Below are positions 1-9,601 of a DNA stretch of 64,000 nucleotides, piece by piece (position 1 is the stretch's first letter; the number at the start of each line of letters is the position of its first letter). Position numbers and translations under genes: made by a program. Under the pieces are notes generated by a model. It did not search any database, was not told where the DNA came from, and saw nothing but the letters and a program-made list of their open reading frames with translations. Source of the DNA: Ferruginibacter albus (lineage in GTDB: Bacteria > Bacteroidota > Bacteroidia > Chitinophagales > Chitinophagaceae); contig NZ_CP083388.1 in the NCBI RefSeq assembly GCF_020042285.1, positions 1,080,001 through 1,144,000 of the forward strand, read 5' to 3'.

Positions 1-1446
1 TGCTCTTGTTTCAAAACGATTGTCCTGATGCTTTCTTAATTTTCCTAAAAGTTTTTCTAATTCAGGTTTAATTCGTGTAACGGATAATTGAAAGGATGTG
101 CGTAAAAATTTAAAGATCTCTTCTTCAACAATGCTAAGGTTTTGCATCTTAGCCATAAATCGGTAAACCGATTTTATCAAATGGTCAAGAATTTCATAAT
201 TGCCCACTTCATAATGAGCAATCAAATGTAATAAGCGAGAATAACATTGCAGATCGCTGCGCAGGTCAACTTTCCAATTGATGATCTTATTTAAGAAATC
301 AATGGTATGGTCATAATCTCCGCTTCCAAAATACATACAGGCGATCTTGTAATAGAAAACTAAAATGCGGTGACGATCCAGGTAGATATAGTATTCATTT
401 AGTTTTTCTTCGATCTCCGGAACCAACTCTAATCCTTTACTAAAGCTGCCCTCAAGAAAATGTTTATTCAATAACGAAATATTGTAATAAACAAAACACT
501 GAATTTTATTATTGATATTATGTTCAACAATGCTGCTGTCACAAAACTTTTTAAACTCCGCTAATGTTTCTTGTAATTTCTGATGATTGCCCAGATCAAA
601 ATGCGAGCCCATCAGGTTGTGCATGCCCTTAATGTAATGTGCTGTTTCGATCTCGATCATGTAAGGTTCTTCCTCAAAAAGATTTACCCATTTTTGTGTA
701 TAACGATAATATTGTAAAAAATCCTGTCGTATAAAGGCAGCCCAGCAAAAGCTTTGATACAAGTACAGTCTTTCATAAAACGTTTTACATAACACAGCTT
801 TTTCTCCTAATCTTTCTTTAAAGAAAAGCTGTACTTCAGTCTCCTCTTTTTCATTGCGTGCATGCCCATGATTAATATACCAGCTATATAATTGTAATGA
901 TAGATCAGATAATTGAGATACTAACGATAAACTATTATTTACTTCATCAGATTCTTTGCTCAATTGGTCAGCCCTGTCTTGCAAGCTTCTTGTAATATAA
1001 AGTGCTTCAATATTTTTTTCAAAGAACAAAACCTGTTGCAAATACGTTAATTGGTTTTTTGCTTTTGCCTGTTCTTTTATCTTATCTAAAATGCGAAGGC
1101 TCTGCAAGTACAATCCTTTATTGTATAAAATTCTTGCATGGTCCATCTGTTCATGCAAAACAATATCGATATTGCTTTCATCATTAATTAAGCGAAGGCT
1201 TGATAAAACTTGCTTATACAAATGCGCTTTTAAATTACTCAGCTGTTGTTTCTTTATTTCAGGATTTTTCTTCAATAAAACAGCCTCATCATATTCCTCC
1301 ATTTTGTCCAAAGCATCAAATAGTTGCACTACTTTAAGCTCCTCTGAGGACGAATTTCGGGTTACATAAAGCTTAAAATTGCGCTTTTCGCTCTTTTCAA
1401 GCGATTTTATGAGCTGAAAAACGGTATCTGTACTGCGGTTGGGCAT
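1..1446 (-). CDS. Large helical-repeat protein, 3' end outside the window
   Basis: An open frame of 482 codons runs from an ATG at 1446 off the left edge with no stop, so the gene is partial at its C-terminus. It begins MPNRSTDTVFQLIKSLEKSE and is rich in Leu, Glu, Lys and aromatic residues in a pattern of antiparallel helices resembling TPR-like solenoids (for example the stretch around LYLYQSFCWAAF). No signal peptide or catalytic motif is seen. I do not recognise a named family; similar hypothetical proteins are common in Bacteroidota. It is divergent from leuA, with which it shares a 198-bp intergenic region. The reading frame is certain, the function unknown. Confidence 0.75.
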   Translation of the reverse strand, partial: MPNRSTDTVFQLIKSLEKSEKRNFKLYVTRNSSSEELKVVQLFDALDKMEEYDEAVLLKKNPEIKKQQLSNLKAHLYKQVLSSLRLINDESNIDIVLHEQMDHARILYNKGLYLQSLRILDKIKEQAKAKNQLTYLQQVLFFEKNIEALYITRSLQDRADQLSKESDEVNNSLSLVSQLSDLSLQLYSWYINHGHARNEKEETEVQLFFKERLGEKAVLCKTFYERLYLYQSFCWAAFIRQDFLQYYRYTQKWVNLFEEEPYMIEIETAHYIKGMHNLMGSHFDLGNHQKLQETLAEFKKFCDSSIVEHNINNKIQCFVYYNISLLNKHFLEGSFSKGLELVPEIEEKLNEYYIYLDRHRILVFYYKIACMYFGSGDYDHTIDFLNKIINWKVDLRSDLQCYSRLLHLIAHYEVGNYEILDHLIKSVYRFMAKMQNLSIVEEEIFKFLRTSFQLSVTRIKPELEKLLGKLRKHQDNRFETRA

Positions 1447-1644
1447 CGTAATTTAAAAATTCAAAAACCCTTGTCTGTCAAGAGTTTTAACGAAAATTAA
1501 CGTATTTATATAGCGTAAAATCAGGTGTATTTTGACTTTGAAGCGGACTGTTTTAGATTAAATTCGTAGAACGGTCTTTCTAAAGACACTGATTTTGAAT
1601 CAAATTTAATTATAAAAGCGCTGTTTTAATTAAAACCTCTACCA

Positions 1645-2808
1645 ATGGCAGAAAAAAAGATAGACATTTTCGACACCACTCTCCGCGATGGCGAACAGGT
1701 TCCCGGTTGTAAATTAAATACCGAAGAAAAAATTGAAGTTGCTTTAGCGCTCGAAGAGTTGGGCGTTGATATTATTGAAGCAGGCTTTCCTATCTCAAGC
1801 CCCGGCGATTTCGCATCGGTAGAAGCAATTTCAAAAGTTATTAAAAATGCCACAGTTTGCGGATTAACGCGTTCTGTTCAAAAAGATATTGAAGTGGCGG
1901 CAGAAGCATTAAAGCATGCGGTTCGTCCACGTATTCATACTGGTATCGGCTCCTCTGATATTCACATCAAACATAAATTCAATACAACCCGCGAAGCGAT
2001 TTTGGAGCGTGCTGCTAAAGCAACCAAGTTGGCTCGCAATTTAGTAAGTGATGTTGAGTTTTTCTGTGAAGATGCTGGTCGTGCAGACAATGCGTTCTTA
2101 GCCCGCCTGGTTGAAACAGTAATTGCTGCAGGGGCAACGGTTGTAAATATTCCTGATACAACAGGCTATTGTTTGCCTCATCAATACGGCGAAAAAATTG
2201 CTTACCTGGTAAACAATGTTTCTAATATTGATAAAGCAATTATCTCTTGTCATTGCCACAACGATTTAGGTTTGGCAACAGCTAACTCAATTGCAGGCAT
2301 TATGAATGGAGCTCGCCAGATTGAATGTACTATCAATGGGTTGGGCGAACGTGCAGGCAATACATCTCTGGAAGAAGTCGTCATGATAATTAAAAAACAT
2401 CATGCATTGGGATTCTATACAAATATTAATACAACGCAATTAAATCCATTAAGCCGTTTGGTGAGTGATACCATGCGTATGCCGGTTCAGCCAAACAAAG
2501 CGATCGTTGGAAGTAATGCATTTGCACATTCATCAGGTATCCACCAGGATGGATTCTTAAAAGAAGCTACTACATACGAAATTATGACTCCTGAAGAAGT
2601 AGGAGCGGAGACTTCCAAGATTGTACTAACGGCTAGGAGTGGGCGAAGTGCATTAGCGTATCGTTTTCAAAAGTTGGGACATCAATTTAACCGCAACGAC
2701 ATAGATACTTTGTATCAACAATTTTTAGCCGTAGCAGATACTAAGAAAGAAGTGGAGGATGCTGATCTTAATATTCTTGCGCAAAATTATTTGCACGTAG
2801 CGGTCTGA
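1645..2808 (+). CDS. leuA: 2-isopropylmalate synthase, short form
   Basis: Catalyses the first committed step of leucine synthesis, condensing 2-oxoisovalerate with acetyl-CoA. The HMGL-like TIM barrel is clear: DTTLRDGEQ at residues 10-18, metal-binding HCHND at 203-207, [12 protein letters not shown] at 234-245 and [11 protein letters not shown] at 293-303, the last typical of LeuA rather than homocitrate synthase. At 387 residues it lacks most of the C-terminal allosteric LeuA dimer domain of about 500-residue enzymes, so leucine feedback may be absent or different. It is first in a co-oriented leu/ilv cluster. leuC and leuD are not nearby. The ATG at 1645 is the natural start. Confidence 0.93.
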   Translation: MAEKKIDIFDTTLRDGEQVPGCKLNTEEKIEVALALEELGVDIIEAGFPISSPGDFASVEAISKVIKNATVCGLTRSVQKDIEVAAEALKHAVRPRIHTGIGSSDIHIKHKFNTTREAILERAAKATKLARNLVSDVEFFCEDAGRADNAFLARLVETVIAAGATVVNIPDTTGYCLPHQYGEKIAYLVNNVSNIDKAIISCHCHNDLGLATANSIAGIMNGARQIECTINGLGERAGNTSLEEVVMIIKKHHALGFYTNINTTQLNPLSRLVSDTMRMPVQPNKAIVGSNAFAHSSGIHQDGFLKEATTYEIMTPEEVGAETSKIVLTARSGRSALAYRFQKLGHQFNRNDIDTLYQQFLAVADTKKEVEDADLNILAQNYLHVAV

Positions 2809-2812
2809 TAAA

Positions 2813-2897
2813 TTTTGATACCAACATGGGCCTTTCATAGCATCATCGTTGTGTCACATTTCTTTCATCGGCATACCATTGTGCATCTTTTATTGAT
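2813..2897 (+). repeat. Dispersed GTTGTGTCAC element, copy a (long form)
   Basis: Starts TTTTGATAC just after the leuA stop, has the core CATCGTTGTGTCAC near 2844-2857, and continues with TTTCATCGGCATACCA and GCATCTTTTATTGAT. Its closest relative is copy f near 27.3 kb, which matches along almost the whole length in the opposite orientation. No coding potential is seen. Confidence 0.7.
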
Positions 2898-2971
2898 ATA
2901 ACTTAATTAGCAGTAAAATAATTCAAAACAAAAATTTGTGTAATTCGCTTCAATTCGTGCAATAAAATTTT

Positions 2972-4087
2972 ATGAATAAAAACATTGCAATCATATTAGG
3001 AGATGGAATTGGTCCCGAAGTAACGCAGCAATCTATTAAAGTATTAGATGCTATTGCGGAAAAATTCGAGCATCAATTCAATTACACATATTCCTTAATG
3101 GGAGTCGTTGCTATCGATAAAACAGGCAATCCATTACCCGATGAAACAATCGCAACCTGCTTAAACAGTGATGCCATTTTATTTGGCACCATTGGCGATC
3201 CAAAATATGATAATGATCCTACTTCCAAAGTAAGACCGGAACAAGGATTATTAAGATTGAGAAAAACATTGCAACTGTTTGCAAACATTCGCCCTGTTAC
3301 TACATACCGATCATTGCATCATTTAGCACCGGTAAAAAGTACATTGTTAGAGGATGTTGACATGCTCATCTTTCGTGAATTAACCGGCGGCATTTATTTC
3401 GGTGATAAACACATGAATGAGGATAATACATTAGCATCTGATGAGTGTACTTACAGTAAAGAGGAAATAGAAAGAATAAGCAAGCTGGCATTTCAGTATG
3501 CACAAAAAAGAAGAAAAAAATTAACACTGGTAGACAAAGCAAATGTGTTGGAGACATCACGTCTTTGGAGAAAAGTAGTTCAGGATATTGCACCATCTTA
3601 TCCGGATGTGCAGGTTGATTTTATGTATATAGATAATGCAGTAATGCAGTTGATCATCAACCCAAAACAATTTGATGTATTGCTGGCAGATAATATGTTC
3701 GGCGATATACTAAGTGATGAAGCAAGTGTGTTGAGTGGCTCCATTGGTCTATTGCCATCCGCATCTATTGGTAATGGTAGTGCTATGTTTGAGCCGGTAC
3801 ATGGCTCTTATCCGCAAGCTGCAGGAAAAGATATTGCAAATCCGTTGGGTTCAATCTTATCAGTAGCGTTAATGCTGGATTATTTCAGCATGAAAGAAGA
3901 AGCACAGGTATTGCGTGATGCAGTGGATTGGACATTGACACATTTATTTGTTACGAAAGATATTGACCCGATAAACTTTTATTTCACTTCTACCATCGGC
4001 GATTTAATCAGTGATTATATAAGCGGTAGAATTTCAGGAGATATCAACAAAAAGAATGTAGAATTAAGAAAGTCAACAATAATATAA
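2972..4087 (+). CDS. leuB: 3-isopropylmalate dehydrogenase
   Basis: NAD-dependent oxidative decarboxylation of 3-isopropylmalate in leucine synthesis. The 371-residue length is normal. GDGIGPEV sits at residues 10-17, the substrate-arginine segment RLRKTLQLFANIRP near 95-108, ELTGGIYFG near 136-144, and the metal/NAD region FGDILSDEASVLSGSIG near 244-260. It lies 163 bp after leuA, the gap being filled mostly by a dispersed repeat, and 54 bp before ilvD. It presumably acts with LeuC/LeuD encoded elsewhere. Confidence 0.95.
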   Translation: MNKNIAIILGDGIGPEVTQQSIKVLDAIAEKFEHQFNYTYSLMGVVAIDKTGNPLPDETIATCLNSDAILFGTIGDPKYDNDPTSKVRPEQGLLRLRKTLQLFANIRPVTTYRSLHHLAPVKSTLLEDVDMLIFRELTGGIYFGDKHMNEDNTLASDECTYSKEEIERISKLAFQYAQKRRKKLTLVDKANVLETSRLWRKVVQDIAPSYPDVQVDFMYIDNAVMQLIINPKQFDVLLADNMFGDILSDEASVLSGSIGLLPSASIGNGSAMFEPVHGSYPQAAGKDIANPLGSILSVALMLDYFSMKEEAQVLRDAVDWTLTHLFVTKDIDPINFYFTSTIGDLISDYISGRISGDINKKNVELRKSTII

Positions 4088-4111
4088 TGGTCGGACCACA
4101 GGTCAGACCTG
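4088..4111. repeat. Two adjoining short palindromes in the leuB-ilvD spacer
   Basis: TGGTC-G-GACCA is followed directly by CAGGTC-A-GACCTG. Both are odd-centred perfect palindromes beginning one base after the leuB stop. They could be a short intergenic repeat, a processing hairpin or an operator. Confidence 0.5.
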
Positions 4112-4141
4112 CAAAGTATAAAGACAATAACTAAAACTATA

Positions 4142-5824
4142 ATGAGCAACGAACTAAACAAGTACAGCAAAACATTAACACAAGACGAAACACAACCTGC
4201 GGCGCAGGCGATGCTATACGGCATCGGACTTACGGAGGAAGATCTAAAAAAAGCTCAAGTTGGTATTGCCAGCATGGGTTACGATGGTAATACTTGTAAT
4301 ATGCACTTAAACGATTTGGCAAAAATTGTAAAACAAGGTGTATGGCAAAATGATTTAGTAGGATTGATTTTTAATACCATTGGTATCAGTGATGGTATCA
4401 GCAATGGTACAGATGGTATGCGTTATTCTTTAGTTAGTAGAGATTTGATTGCTGATAGTATAGAAAGTGTTTGCGGAGGATTTTATTATGACGGGTTGAT
4501 TGCTTTACCCGGTTGCGATAAAAATATGCCCGGAGCTATTATGGCAATGGGACGTATCAATCGCCCTTCTATTATGGTATATGGCGGTACAATTGCTCCC
4601 GGTCATTACAAAGGCGAGGAATTAAATATCATATCTTCTTTCGAGGCTTTAGGTAAAAAATTAGCAGGTACTATTACTCCGGAAGATTTTAAAGAAGTGG
4701 TAAAACATAGTTGCCCGGGTGCAGGTGCTTGTGGTGGTATGTACACAGCCAATACAATGGCAGCAGCAATCGAAGCGTTGGGCATGAGCTTGCCTTACTC
4801 ATCATCCAGCCCGGCTATCAGTGAGGAAAAAAGAAATGAATGTATAGATGCCGGAAGAGCAATAAAAGTATTGTTGGAAAAAGATATTAAGCCAAAAGAT
4901 ATCATGACAAGAAAAGCATTTGAAAATGCAATGGTTACTATCATGATATTGGGAGGTAGTACAAATGCTGTATTGCATTTGATTGCAATGGCAAAAAGCG
5001 TTGGTGTTGAAGTAACACAAGATGATTTTCAAAAAGTAAGTGATAAAACGCCTGTGCTGGCTGATTTTAAGCCAAGCGGAAAATTTTTATGGCAGGAATT
5101 ACCTGCACACGGTGGTGTACCGGCAATAATGAAATATTTATTAAATAAAGGCATGCTGCATGGCGATTGTTTAACAGTAACCGGTAAAACAATTGAGGAA
5201 AATTTAAAAGATGTTGAACCTATCAATTTCGATACACAAAAAATTATTTACCCGGTAGAAACACCTTTAAAAGCGACTGGACATTTACAAATATTATACG
5301 GTAACCTGGCTGAAAAAGGAAGCGTTGCAAAGATTAGTGGTAAAGAAGGAGAACGTTTTGAAGGACCGGCAAGAGTATTTGAAGGAGAGAAAGATCTGGT
5401 TGCAGGAATTGCCACCGGCAGAGTTAAAAAAGGAGACGTTGTTGTAATAAGATATGAAGGTCCAAAAGGTGCGCCTGGTATGCCTGAAATGTTGAAACCT
5501 ACTTCCGCCATCATGGGCGCAGGGTTAGGTAAAGATGTAGCATTGATTACAGATGGAAGATTCAGCGGCGGTTCTCATGGTTTCGTTGTTGGTCACATTA
5601 CTCCTGAAGCATTTGAAGGTGGTGTGATTGCATTGGTGCAGGATGATGATATTATTGAGCTGGATGCAAGCACTAACAAGATTAATTTGAAAGTATCTGA
5701 TGAAGTAATAGCAGAAAGACGTAAAAATTGGAAGCAACCGGCATTGAAAATAACAAGTGGTGTGTTATATAAATATGCAAAGTTGGTTAAGTCTGCAGCA
5801 GAAGGTTGCGTAACCGATGAATGA
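4142..5824 (+). CDS. ilvD: Dihydroxy-acid dehydratase
   Basis: Dehydrates dihydroxy-isovalerate and dihydroxy-methylvalerate, the third common step of valine and isoleucine synthesis. The 560-residue protein has the Fe-S ligand cysteines in their usual settings: C52 in DGNTCNMH, C125 in GCDKNMPG and C197 in [10 protein letters not shown]. The C-terminal swivel domain carries [16 protein letters not shown]. Length and motifs match the IlvD/Edd family, and the context (leuB upstream, ilvB downstream) assigns IlvD over Edd. An ORF6N gene begins only 16 bp downstream. Confidence 0.96.
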   Translation: MSNELNKYSKTLTQDETQPAAQAMLYGIGLTEEDLKKAQVGIASMGYDGNTCNMHLNDLAKIVKQGVWQNDLVGLIFNTIGISDGISNGTDGMRYSLVSRDLIADSIESVCGGFYYDGLIALPGCDKNMPGAIMAMGRINRPSIMVYGGTIAPGHYKGEELNIISSFEALGKKLAGTITPEDFKEVVKHSCPGAGACGGMYTANTMAAAIEALGMSLPYSSSSPAISEEKRNECIDAGRAIKVLLEKDIKPKDIMTRKAFENAMVTIMILGGSTNAVLHLIAMAKSVGVEVTQDDFQKVSDKTPVLADFKPSGKFLWQELPAHGGVPAIMKYLLNKGMLHGDCLTVTGKTIEENLKDVEPINFDTQKIIYPVETPLKATGHLQILYGNLAEKGSVAKISGKEGERFEGPARVFEGEKDLVAGIATGRVKKGDVVVIRYEGPKGAPGMPEMLKPTSAIMGAGLGKDVALITDGRFSGGSHGFVVGHITPEAFEGGVIALVQDDDIIELDASTNKINLKVSDEVIAERRKNWKQPALKITSGVLYKYAKLVKSAAEGCVTDE

Positions 5825-5839
5825 TTTTAATTAAGTACT

Positions 5840-6415
5840 ATGGAAATTATCACGAGCATACAAAATCGTATTTATGAAATAAGAGGTGAGAGGGTGATGC
5901 TAGATTTTGATTTGGCAGCATTGTACGAAGTAGAAACAAAAGTATTGAATCAGTCGGTAAAGCGTAATATTAAACGGTTTCCTTCTGATTTTATGTTTCG
6001 GCTTACAAATAAAGAATGGAGTGATTTGCGGTCACAAATTGTGACCGCAAACGTACAAATGACTGAAACCCATAAAAGTATCCGGTCACAAATTGTGACC
6101 GCATCACAAAATAAAAGAAATATAAACGTAACACCTTATGCTTTTACCGAACAAGGTGTGGCAATGCTCAGTGGAATTCTAAACAGTGATAAAGCCATCA
6201 ACATGAACATTGCCATTATGAGGGCTTTTGTTGAGATAAGAAAAATTCTATTAAAACAAAGCGATATTAAAGAACAGTTGAAAGAGATAAAAGAACGATT
6301 AGGAGAACATGATGCTCAACTTAACCAGATATATGATGCAATGGAAAACCTGCTAGACGAAAAAGCAGCAGAAAGAAAATGGGAAGATAGAGTACGAATA
6401 GGGTTTAATAAATAA
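5840..6415 (+). CDS. ORF6N-domain DNA-binding protein inside the ilv cluster
   Basis: This 191-residue protein has an N-terminal ORF6N domain: IRGERVMLDFDLAALYEVET at about 14-33, FPSDFMFRLTNKEW at about 48-61, and PYAFTEQGVAMLSGIL at about 101-116. A C-terminal coiled coil follows (IKEQLKEIKERLGEHDAQL). ORF6N proteins occur in phages and mobile DNA and are thought to bind DNA. The motif RSQIVTA appears twice, and both copies are encoded by near-identical DNA palindromes (6025-6051 and 6083-6101). It sits 16 bp after ilvD and 3 bp before a DinB gene, so it is probably co-transcribed. A role in regulating the operon is only a guess. Confidence 0.85.
   Translation: MEIITSIQNRIYEIRGERVMLDFDLAALYEVETKVLNQSVKRNIKRFPSDFMFRLTNKEWSDLRSQIVTANVQMTETHKSIRSQIVTASQNKRNINVTPYAFTEQGVAMLSGILNSDKAINMNIAIMRAFVEIRKILLKQSDIKEQLKEIKERLGEHDAQLNQIYDAMENLLDEKAAERKWEDRVRIGFNK
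6025..6051. repeat. 27-bp perfect palindrome inside the ORF6N gene
   Basis: Arms TTTGCGGTCACAA and TTGTGACCGCAAA pair perfectly over 13 bp around a central A. It encodes part of the first RSQIVTA motif. A second copy lies 45 bp downstream. Confidence 0.8.
6083..6101. repeat. Second copy of the palindrome inside the ORF6N gene
   Basis: Arms CGGTCACAA and TTGTGACCG pair over 9 bp around a central A, matching the core of the palindrome at 6025-6051 and encoding the second RSQIVTA. Confidence 0.75.
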
Positions 6416-6418
6416 ACA

Positions 6419-6928
6419 ATGAACAAACAGTATTTCATAGAATTAGCAGATTACAACATTTGGGCAAATGATATTTGTTTGTCATGGTTGCAGCAAATAA
6501 ATAATGAGCAATGGACACAAACAATTGTAAGCAGCTTTAATAGCATACAGGAAACGGTCTTGCATATTATCTCGGCAGAAACCGCGTGGCTACAGCGTTT
6601 TCAAAAGAAGGAAAAGGTAGTATGGTTGCAGACAGAATATAAAGGAACAAAAGATGAACATATTGCTTTATGGAAAGATGCATCAAAACAATTAAAAGAA
6701 TATATCGAGTCATTCGATGAAACTAAAATAAGTGACCTGTTAATGTTTAAACGTTTTAATGGAGAAGAGAATACAATGAAATACTATGAAGTATTTGCAC
6801 ATGCATTCAATCATTCAACGTATCACCGCGGACAAGTCGTCACCATGTTGAGACAAGCTGGTTTCACCGGCGTTCAATCGACAGATTTATTAGGCTATTA
6901 TCGAATTAAACAACAAACAAAAAATTGA
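6419..6928 (+). CDS. DinB-family putative metal-dependent protein
   Basis: This 169-residue four-helix DinB/YfiT-fold protein has the likely metal triad H49 (VLHIISAETAW), H132 and H136 (HAFNHSTYHRGQ). Members include thiol-dependent S-transferases, and most are uncharacterised. It begins 3 bp after the ORF6N gene and ends 3 bp before ilvB, so it is translationally packed inside the branched-chain operon. Two more DinB-fold proteins occur in the window (10193 and 42818). The substrate is unknown. Confidence 0.85.
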   Translation: MNKQYFIELADYNIWANDICLSWLQQINNEQWTQTIVSSFNSIQETVLHIISAETAWLQRFQKKEKVVWLQTEYKGTKDEHIALWKDASKQLKEYIESFDETKISDLLMFKRFNGEENTMKYYEVFAHAFNHSTYHRGQVVTMLRQAGFTGVQSTDLLGYYRIKQQTKN

Positions 6929-6931
6929 GTT

Positions 6932-8671
6932 ATGGAAACTCTTGAAATAAAAGAAAAGAAAGAAGCAGCAACTAAAGACATTCAAAACATCAGCGGATCG
7001 CAAGCTGTATTGGAAGCATTGATAGCAGAAGGTGTAGATACCATCTTCGGTTATCCCGGCGGTGCTATCATGCCAATCTATGATGCATTGTATGATTATC
7101 ATGATAAACTAAAACATATTCTTGTTCGTCACGAACAAGGTGGAATCCACGCTGGGCAAGGGTATGCACGTTCGTCAGGAAAAGTAGGTGTAGTGTTTGC
7201 AACAAGCGGACCTGGCGCAACCAATTTAGTTACAGGGTTGGCAGATGCAATGATTGACAGTACACCATTGGTTTGTATCACCGGACAAGTATTTGCACAT
7301 TTGTTAGGTACCGACGCTTTCCAGGAAGTAGATGTGATCAACATTACAACCCCTGTTACAAAATGGAATTATCAAATAACGGATGCAACAGAAATTCCTT
7401 CAGTATTAGCAAAAGCATTTTATATAGCAGGTACCGGCCGTCCTGGCCCTGTATTGATCGATATTACAAAGAATGCTCAGTTACAAAAGTTCGATTACGA
7501 AGGCTATGTACCGTGTACGCATATACGCAGTTATCGTCCAAAGCCAATCATCCGTAAAGAATACATTGAAAAGGCGGCGCAGCTTATCAACGACGCAAAA
7601 AAACCATTTGTAATTTTTGGTCAGGGAGTTATTCTCGGTAAAGCTGAAGAAGAGTTCAAAGCATTTATCGAAAAAGGAGGATTGCCTTCTGCTTGTACAG
7701 TGCTTGGATTAAGTGCTTTACCAACCGATCATCCATTGCATGTTGGCATGTTGGGTATGCATGGCAACTACGGGCCAAATGTGTTAACCAACGAGTGCGA
7801 TGTATTGATTGCAGTGGGTATGCGTTTTGATGACCGCGTTACTGGTCGTTTGGATAAATATGCAAAACAAGCAAAAGTTGTTCATTTGGATATTGACCCT
7901 GCAGAGATTGATAAGAATGTAAAGACAACTGTTCCTGTTTGGGGTGATTGTAAAGAAACATTGCCGATGTTAACCCATTTGGTACTGCAAAAGAAACATA
8001 CAGATTGGTTAAATAAATTCAATGAATACAGACAAGAAGAAATTGATGTTGTTATAACCGATGAATTGAATCCCAAAACTGATATACTAACAATGGGAGA
8101 GGTAATAAAAAATTTAAACGAGTTAACCAATGGTGATGCAATCATTGTAACCGATGTTGGTCAGCACCAAATGGTAGCTTGTCGTTATGCAAAATTTAAT
8201 CAGACTAAAAGTAATATTACTTCAGGTGGTGCAGGAACAATGGGCTTTTCTATGCCAGCTGCAATTGGTGCTAAGTTTGGCGCACCTGAGCGCACAGTGG
8301 TTGCTATTATTGGCGATGGCGGCGTACAAATGACGTTGCAGGAGTTAGGTACTATTATGCAAACAGGTATTGATGTAAAAATTCTGATACTTAACAATGA
8401 ATTTCTTGGAATGGTGCGTCAGTGGCAGCAACTCTTTCATGACAAACGTTATTCATTTGTAGATATTGAAAGCCCTGATTATGTGAAGTTGGCGAATGCG
8501 TACAGAATTGAAGCGCAAAAAATATCAGAACGTAAAGATTTGAAAGCAGCGTTAAAAACTATGCTTGATCACAAAGGTTCTTACCTATTAGAAGTAATGG
8601 TAGGTAAAGAAAATAATGTATTTCCAATGGTGCCGCAAGGTTGCAGCGTTGCAGAGATACGTTTAAAGTAG
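6932..8671 (+). CDS. ilvB: Acetolactate synthase catalytic subunit
   Basis: ThDP/FAD enzyme forming 2-acetolactate and 2-aceto-2-hydroxybutyrate. The catalytic glutamate E68 lies in RHEQGGIHAGQGYARSSG, and the ThDP motif runs from GDGG at 461-464 to NN at 488-489, followed by GMVRQWQQLFH. The length of 579 residues is typical, with a short charged N-terminal extension (first 20 residues). Three bp separate it from the DinB gene. Its regulatory partner ilvN is not adjacent but lies beyond an intervening methyltransferase gene, which is unusual. A dispersed repeat follows its stop codon. Confidence 0.96.
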   Translation: METLEIKEKKEAATKDIQNISGSQAVLEALIAEGVDTIFGYPGGAIMPIYDALYDYHDKLKHILVRHEQGGIHAGQGYARSSGKVGVVFATSGPGATNLVTGLADAMIDSTPLVCITGQVFAHLLGTDAFQEVDVINITTPVTKWNYQITDATEIPSVLAKAFYIAGTGRPGPVLIDITKNAQLQKFDYEGYVPCTHIRSYRPKPIIRKEYIEKAAQLINDAKKPFVIFGQGVILGKAEEEFKAFIEKGGLPSACTVLGLSALPTDHPLHVGMLGMHGNYGPNVLTNECDVLIAVGMRFDDRVTGRLDKYAKQAKVVHLDIDPAEIDKNVKTTVPVWGDCKETLPMLTHLVLQKKHTDWLNKFNEYRQEEIDVVITDELNPKTDILTMGEVIKNLNELTNGDAIIVTDVGQHQMVACRYAKFNQTKSNITSGGAGTMGFSMPAAIGAKFGAPERTVVAIIGDGGVQMTLQELGTIMQTGIDVKILILNNEFLGMVRQWQQLFHDKRYSFVDIESPDYVKLANAYRIEAQKISERKDLKAALKTMLDHKGSYLLEVMVGKENNVFPMVPQGCSVAEIRLK

Positions 8672-8673
8672 TA

Positions 8674-8742
8674 TGATTTTTATGTACTAAACTTTATTAC
8701 TACTATTAGCATCGTTGTGTCACTCTCTTGTACGGCATAGCG
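8674..8742 (+). repeat. Dispersed GTTGTGTCAC element, copy b
   Basis: Begins right after the ilvB stop. The core is ATCGTTGTGTCAC at 8711-8723, followed by TCTCTTGTACGGCATA. The upstream part (TTACTACTATTAGC) matches copy c. An in-frame ATG within the repeat extends the downstream methyltransferase frame artificially. Confidence 0.7.
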
Positions 8743-8763
8743 GTCATCAACAAACAAAGAACA

Positions 8764-9552
8764 ATGAGTACAATAACAGAAACAAAATGGAATTCTTCTC
8801 TATATGATAACAAACACGATTTTGTATTTAAGTATGGCGAAGATTTAGTGAATACGTTAAATCCACAACCAAATGAACGCATATTGGATGTAGGTTGTGG
8901 AACGGGGCATCTTGCCAATACAATTGCACAAGTAGGCGCACAAGTTGTTGGTATCGACAGTTCATTGGAAATGATAACAAAGGCAAAACAGGAATATCCT
9001 CAAATTGATTTTCGTGTGTTATCTGCAACCGATTTTCATTTTGATGAAAGCTTTGATGCTATCTTCTCAAATGCAACCTTGCATTGGGTGTTAGATAAAG
9101 AAGCAGCCATTGATTGCATGTATTCCAACTTGAAACGTAGCGGCAGATTGGTGTTAGAAATGGGCGGCAAAGGAAATGTGGATGGAATTATTGTTGCCTT
9201 AAAGAATGCGTTGCAAAAAAGAGGACTAACTGATAAAGCCGCACAGCAAGTTTGGTATTTTCCTTCGCTGAGTGAATATACAGGACTGTTGGAGAAAAGA
9301 GGCTTCAGAGTTACGTATGCGGCTCACTTTAACAGGGAAACAGAATTAAAAGATACAGATAACGGAATTAAAGACTGGATAAAAATGTTTGCCGTCAGCT
9401 ACCTGCAAGGCATAGACGAAAATATCGTCAATGAGATATTAACTGAAGTGCAGGATAGCTTATATGTTTCGCATTTTAGAAACGGTAAATGGTATGCTGA
9501 TTACAAGCGATTAAGAGTGGTAGCAATAAAGCCGCCAACATCTTTTAAATAA
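8764..9552 (+). CDS. Class I SAM-dependent methyltransferase
   Basis: This 262-residue protein carries motif I LDVGCGTGHLA, an acidic post-I residue in VVGIDSS, and a motif-IV-like SNATLHWV, the arrangement seen in trans-aconitate methyltransferase (Tam)-like enzymes. The start at 8764 (MSTITETKW) is preferred over 8728, because the longer frame starts inside a dispersed repeat. It lies between ilvB and ilvN in the same orientation. The substrate cannot be read from sequence, and a link to branched-chain metabolism is not shown. Confidence 0.85.
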   Translation: MSTITETKWNSSLYDNKHDFVFKYGEDLVNTLNPQPNERILDVGCGTGHLANTIAQVGAQVVGIDSSLEMITKAKQEYPQIDFRVLSATDFHFDESFDAIFSNATLHWVLDKEAAIDCMYSNLKRSGRLVLEMGGKGNVDGIIVALKNALQKRGLTDKAAQQVWYFPSLSEYTGLLEKRGFRVTYAAHFNRETELKDTDNGIKDWIKMFAVSYLQGIDENIVNEILTEVQDSLYVSHFRNGKWYADYKRLRVVAIKPPTSFK

Positions 9553-9601
9553 ATTTAAAAACTGTCAGCCTTGTTAAGGCGAACTAATAAAAGACAAGAA
9601 C

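Noticed and set aside
1002..1369. Plus-strand open frames opposite the left-edge gene
   Set aside because: They lie antisense to a 482-codon minus frame with clear protein-like composition.
9569..9581. Small hairpin GCCTT-GTT-AAGGC with CTGTCAG before ilvN
   Set aside because: Stem of only 5 bp and no T run; too weak to call a terminator or REP element.
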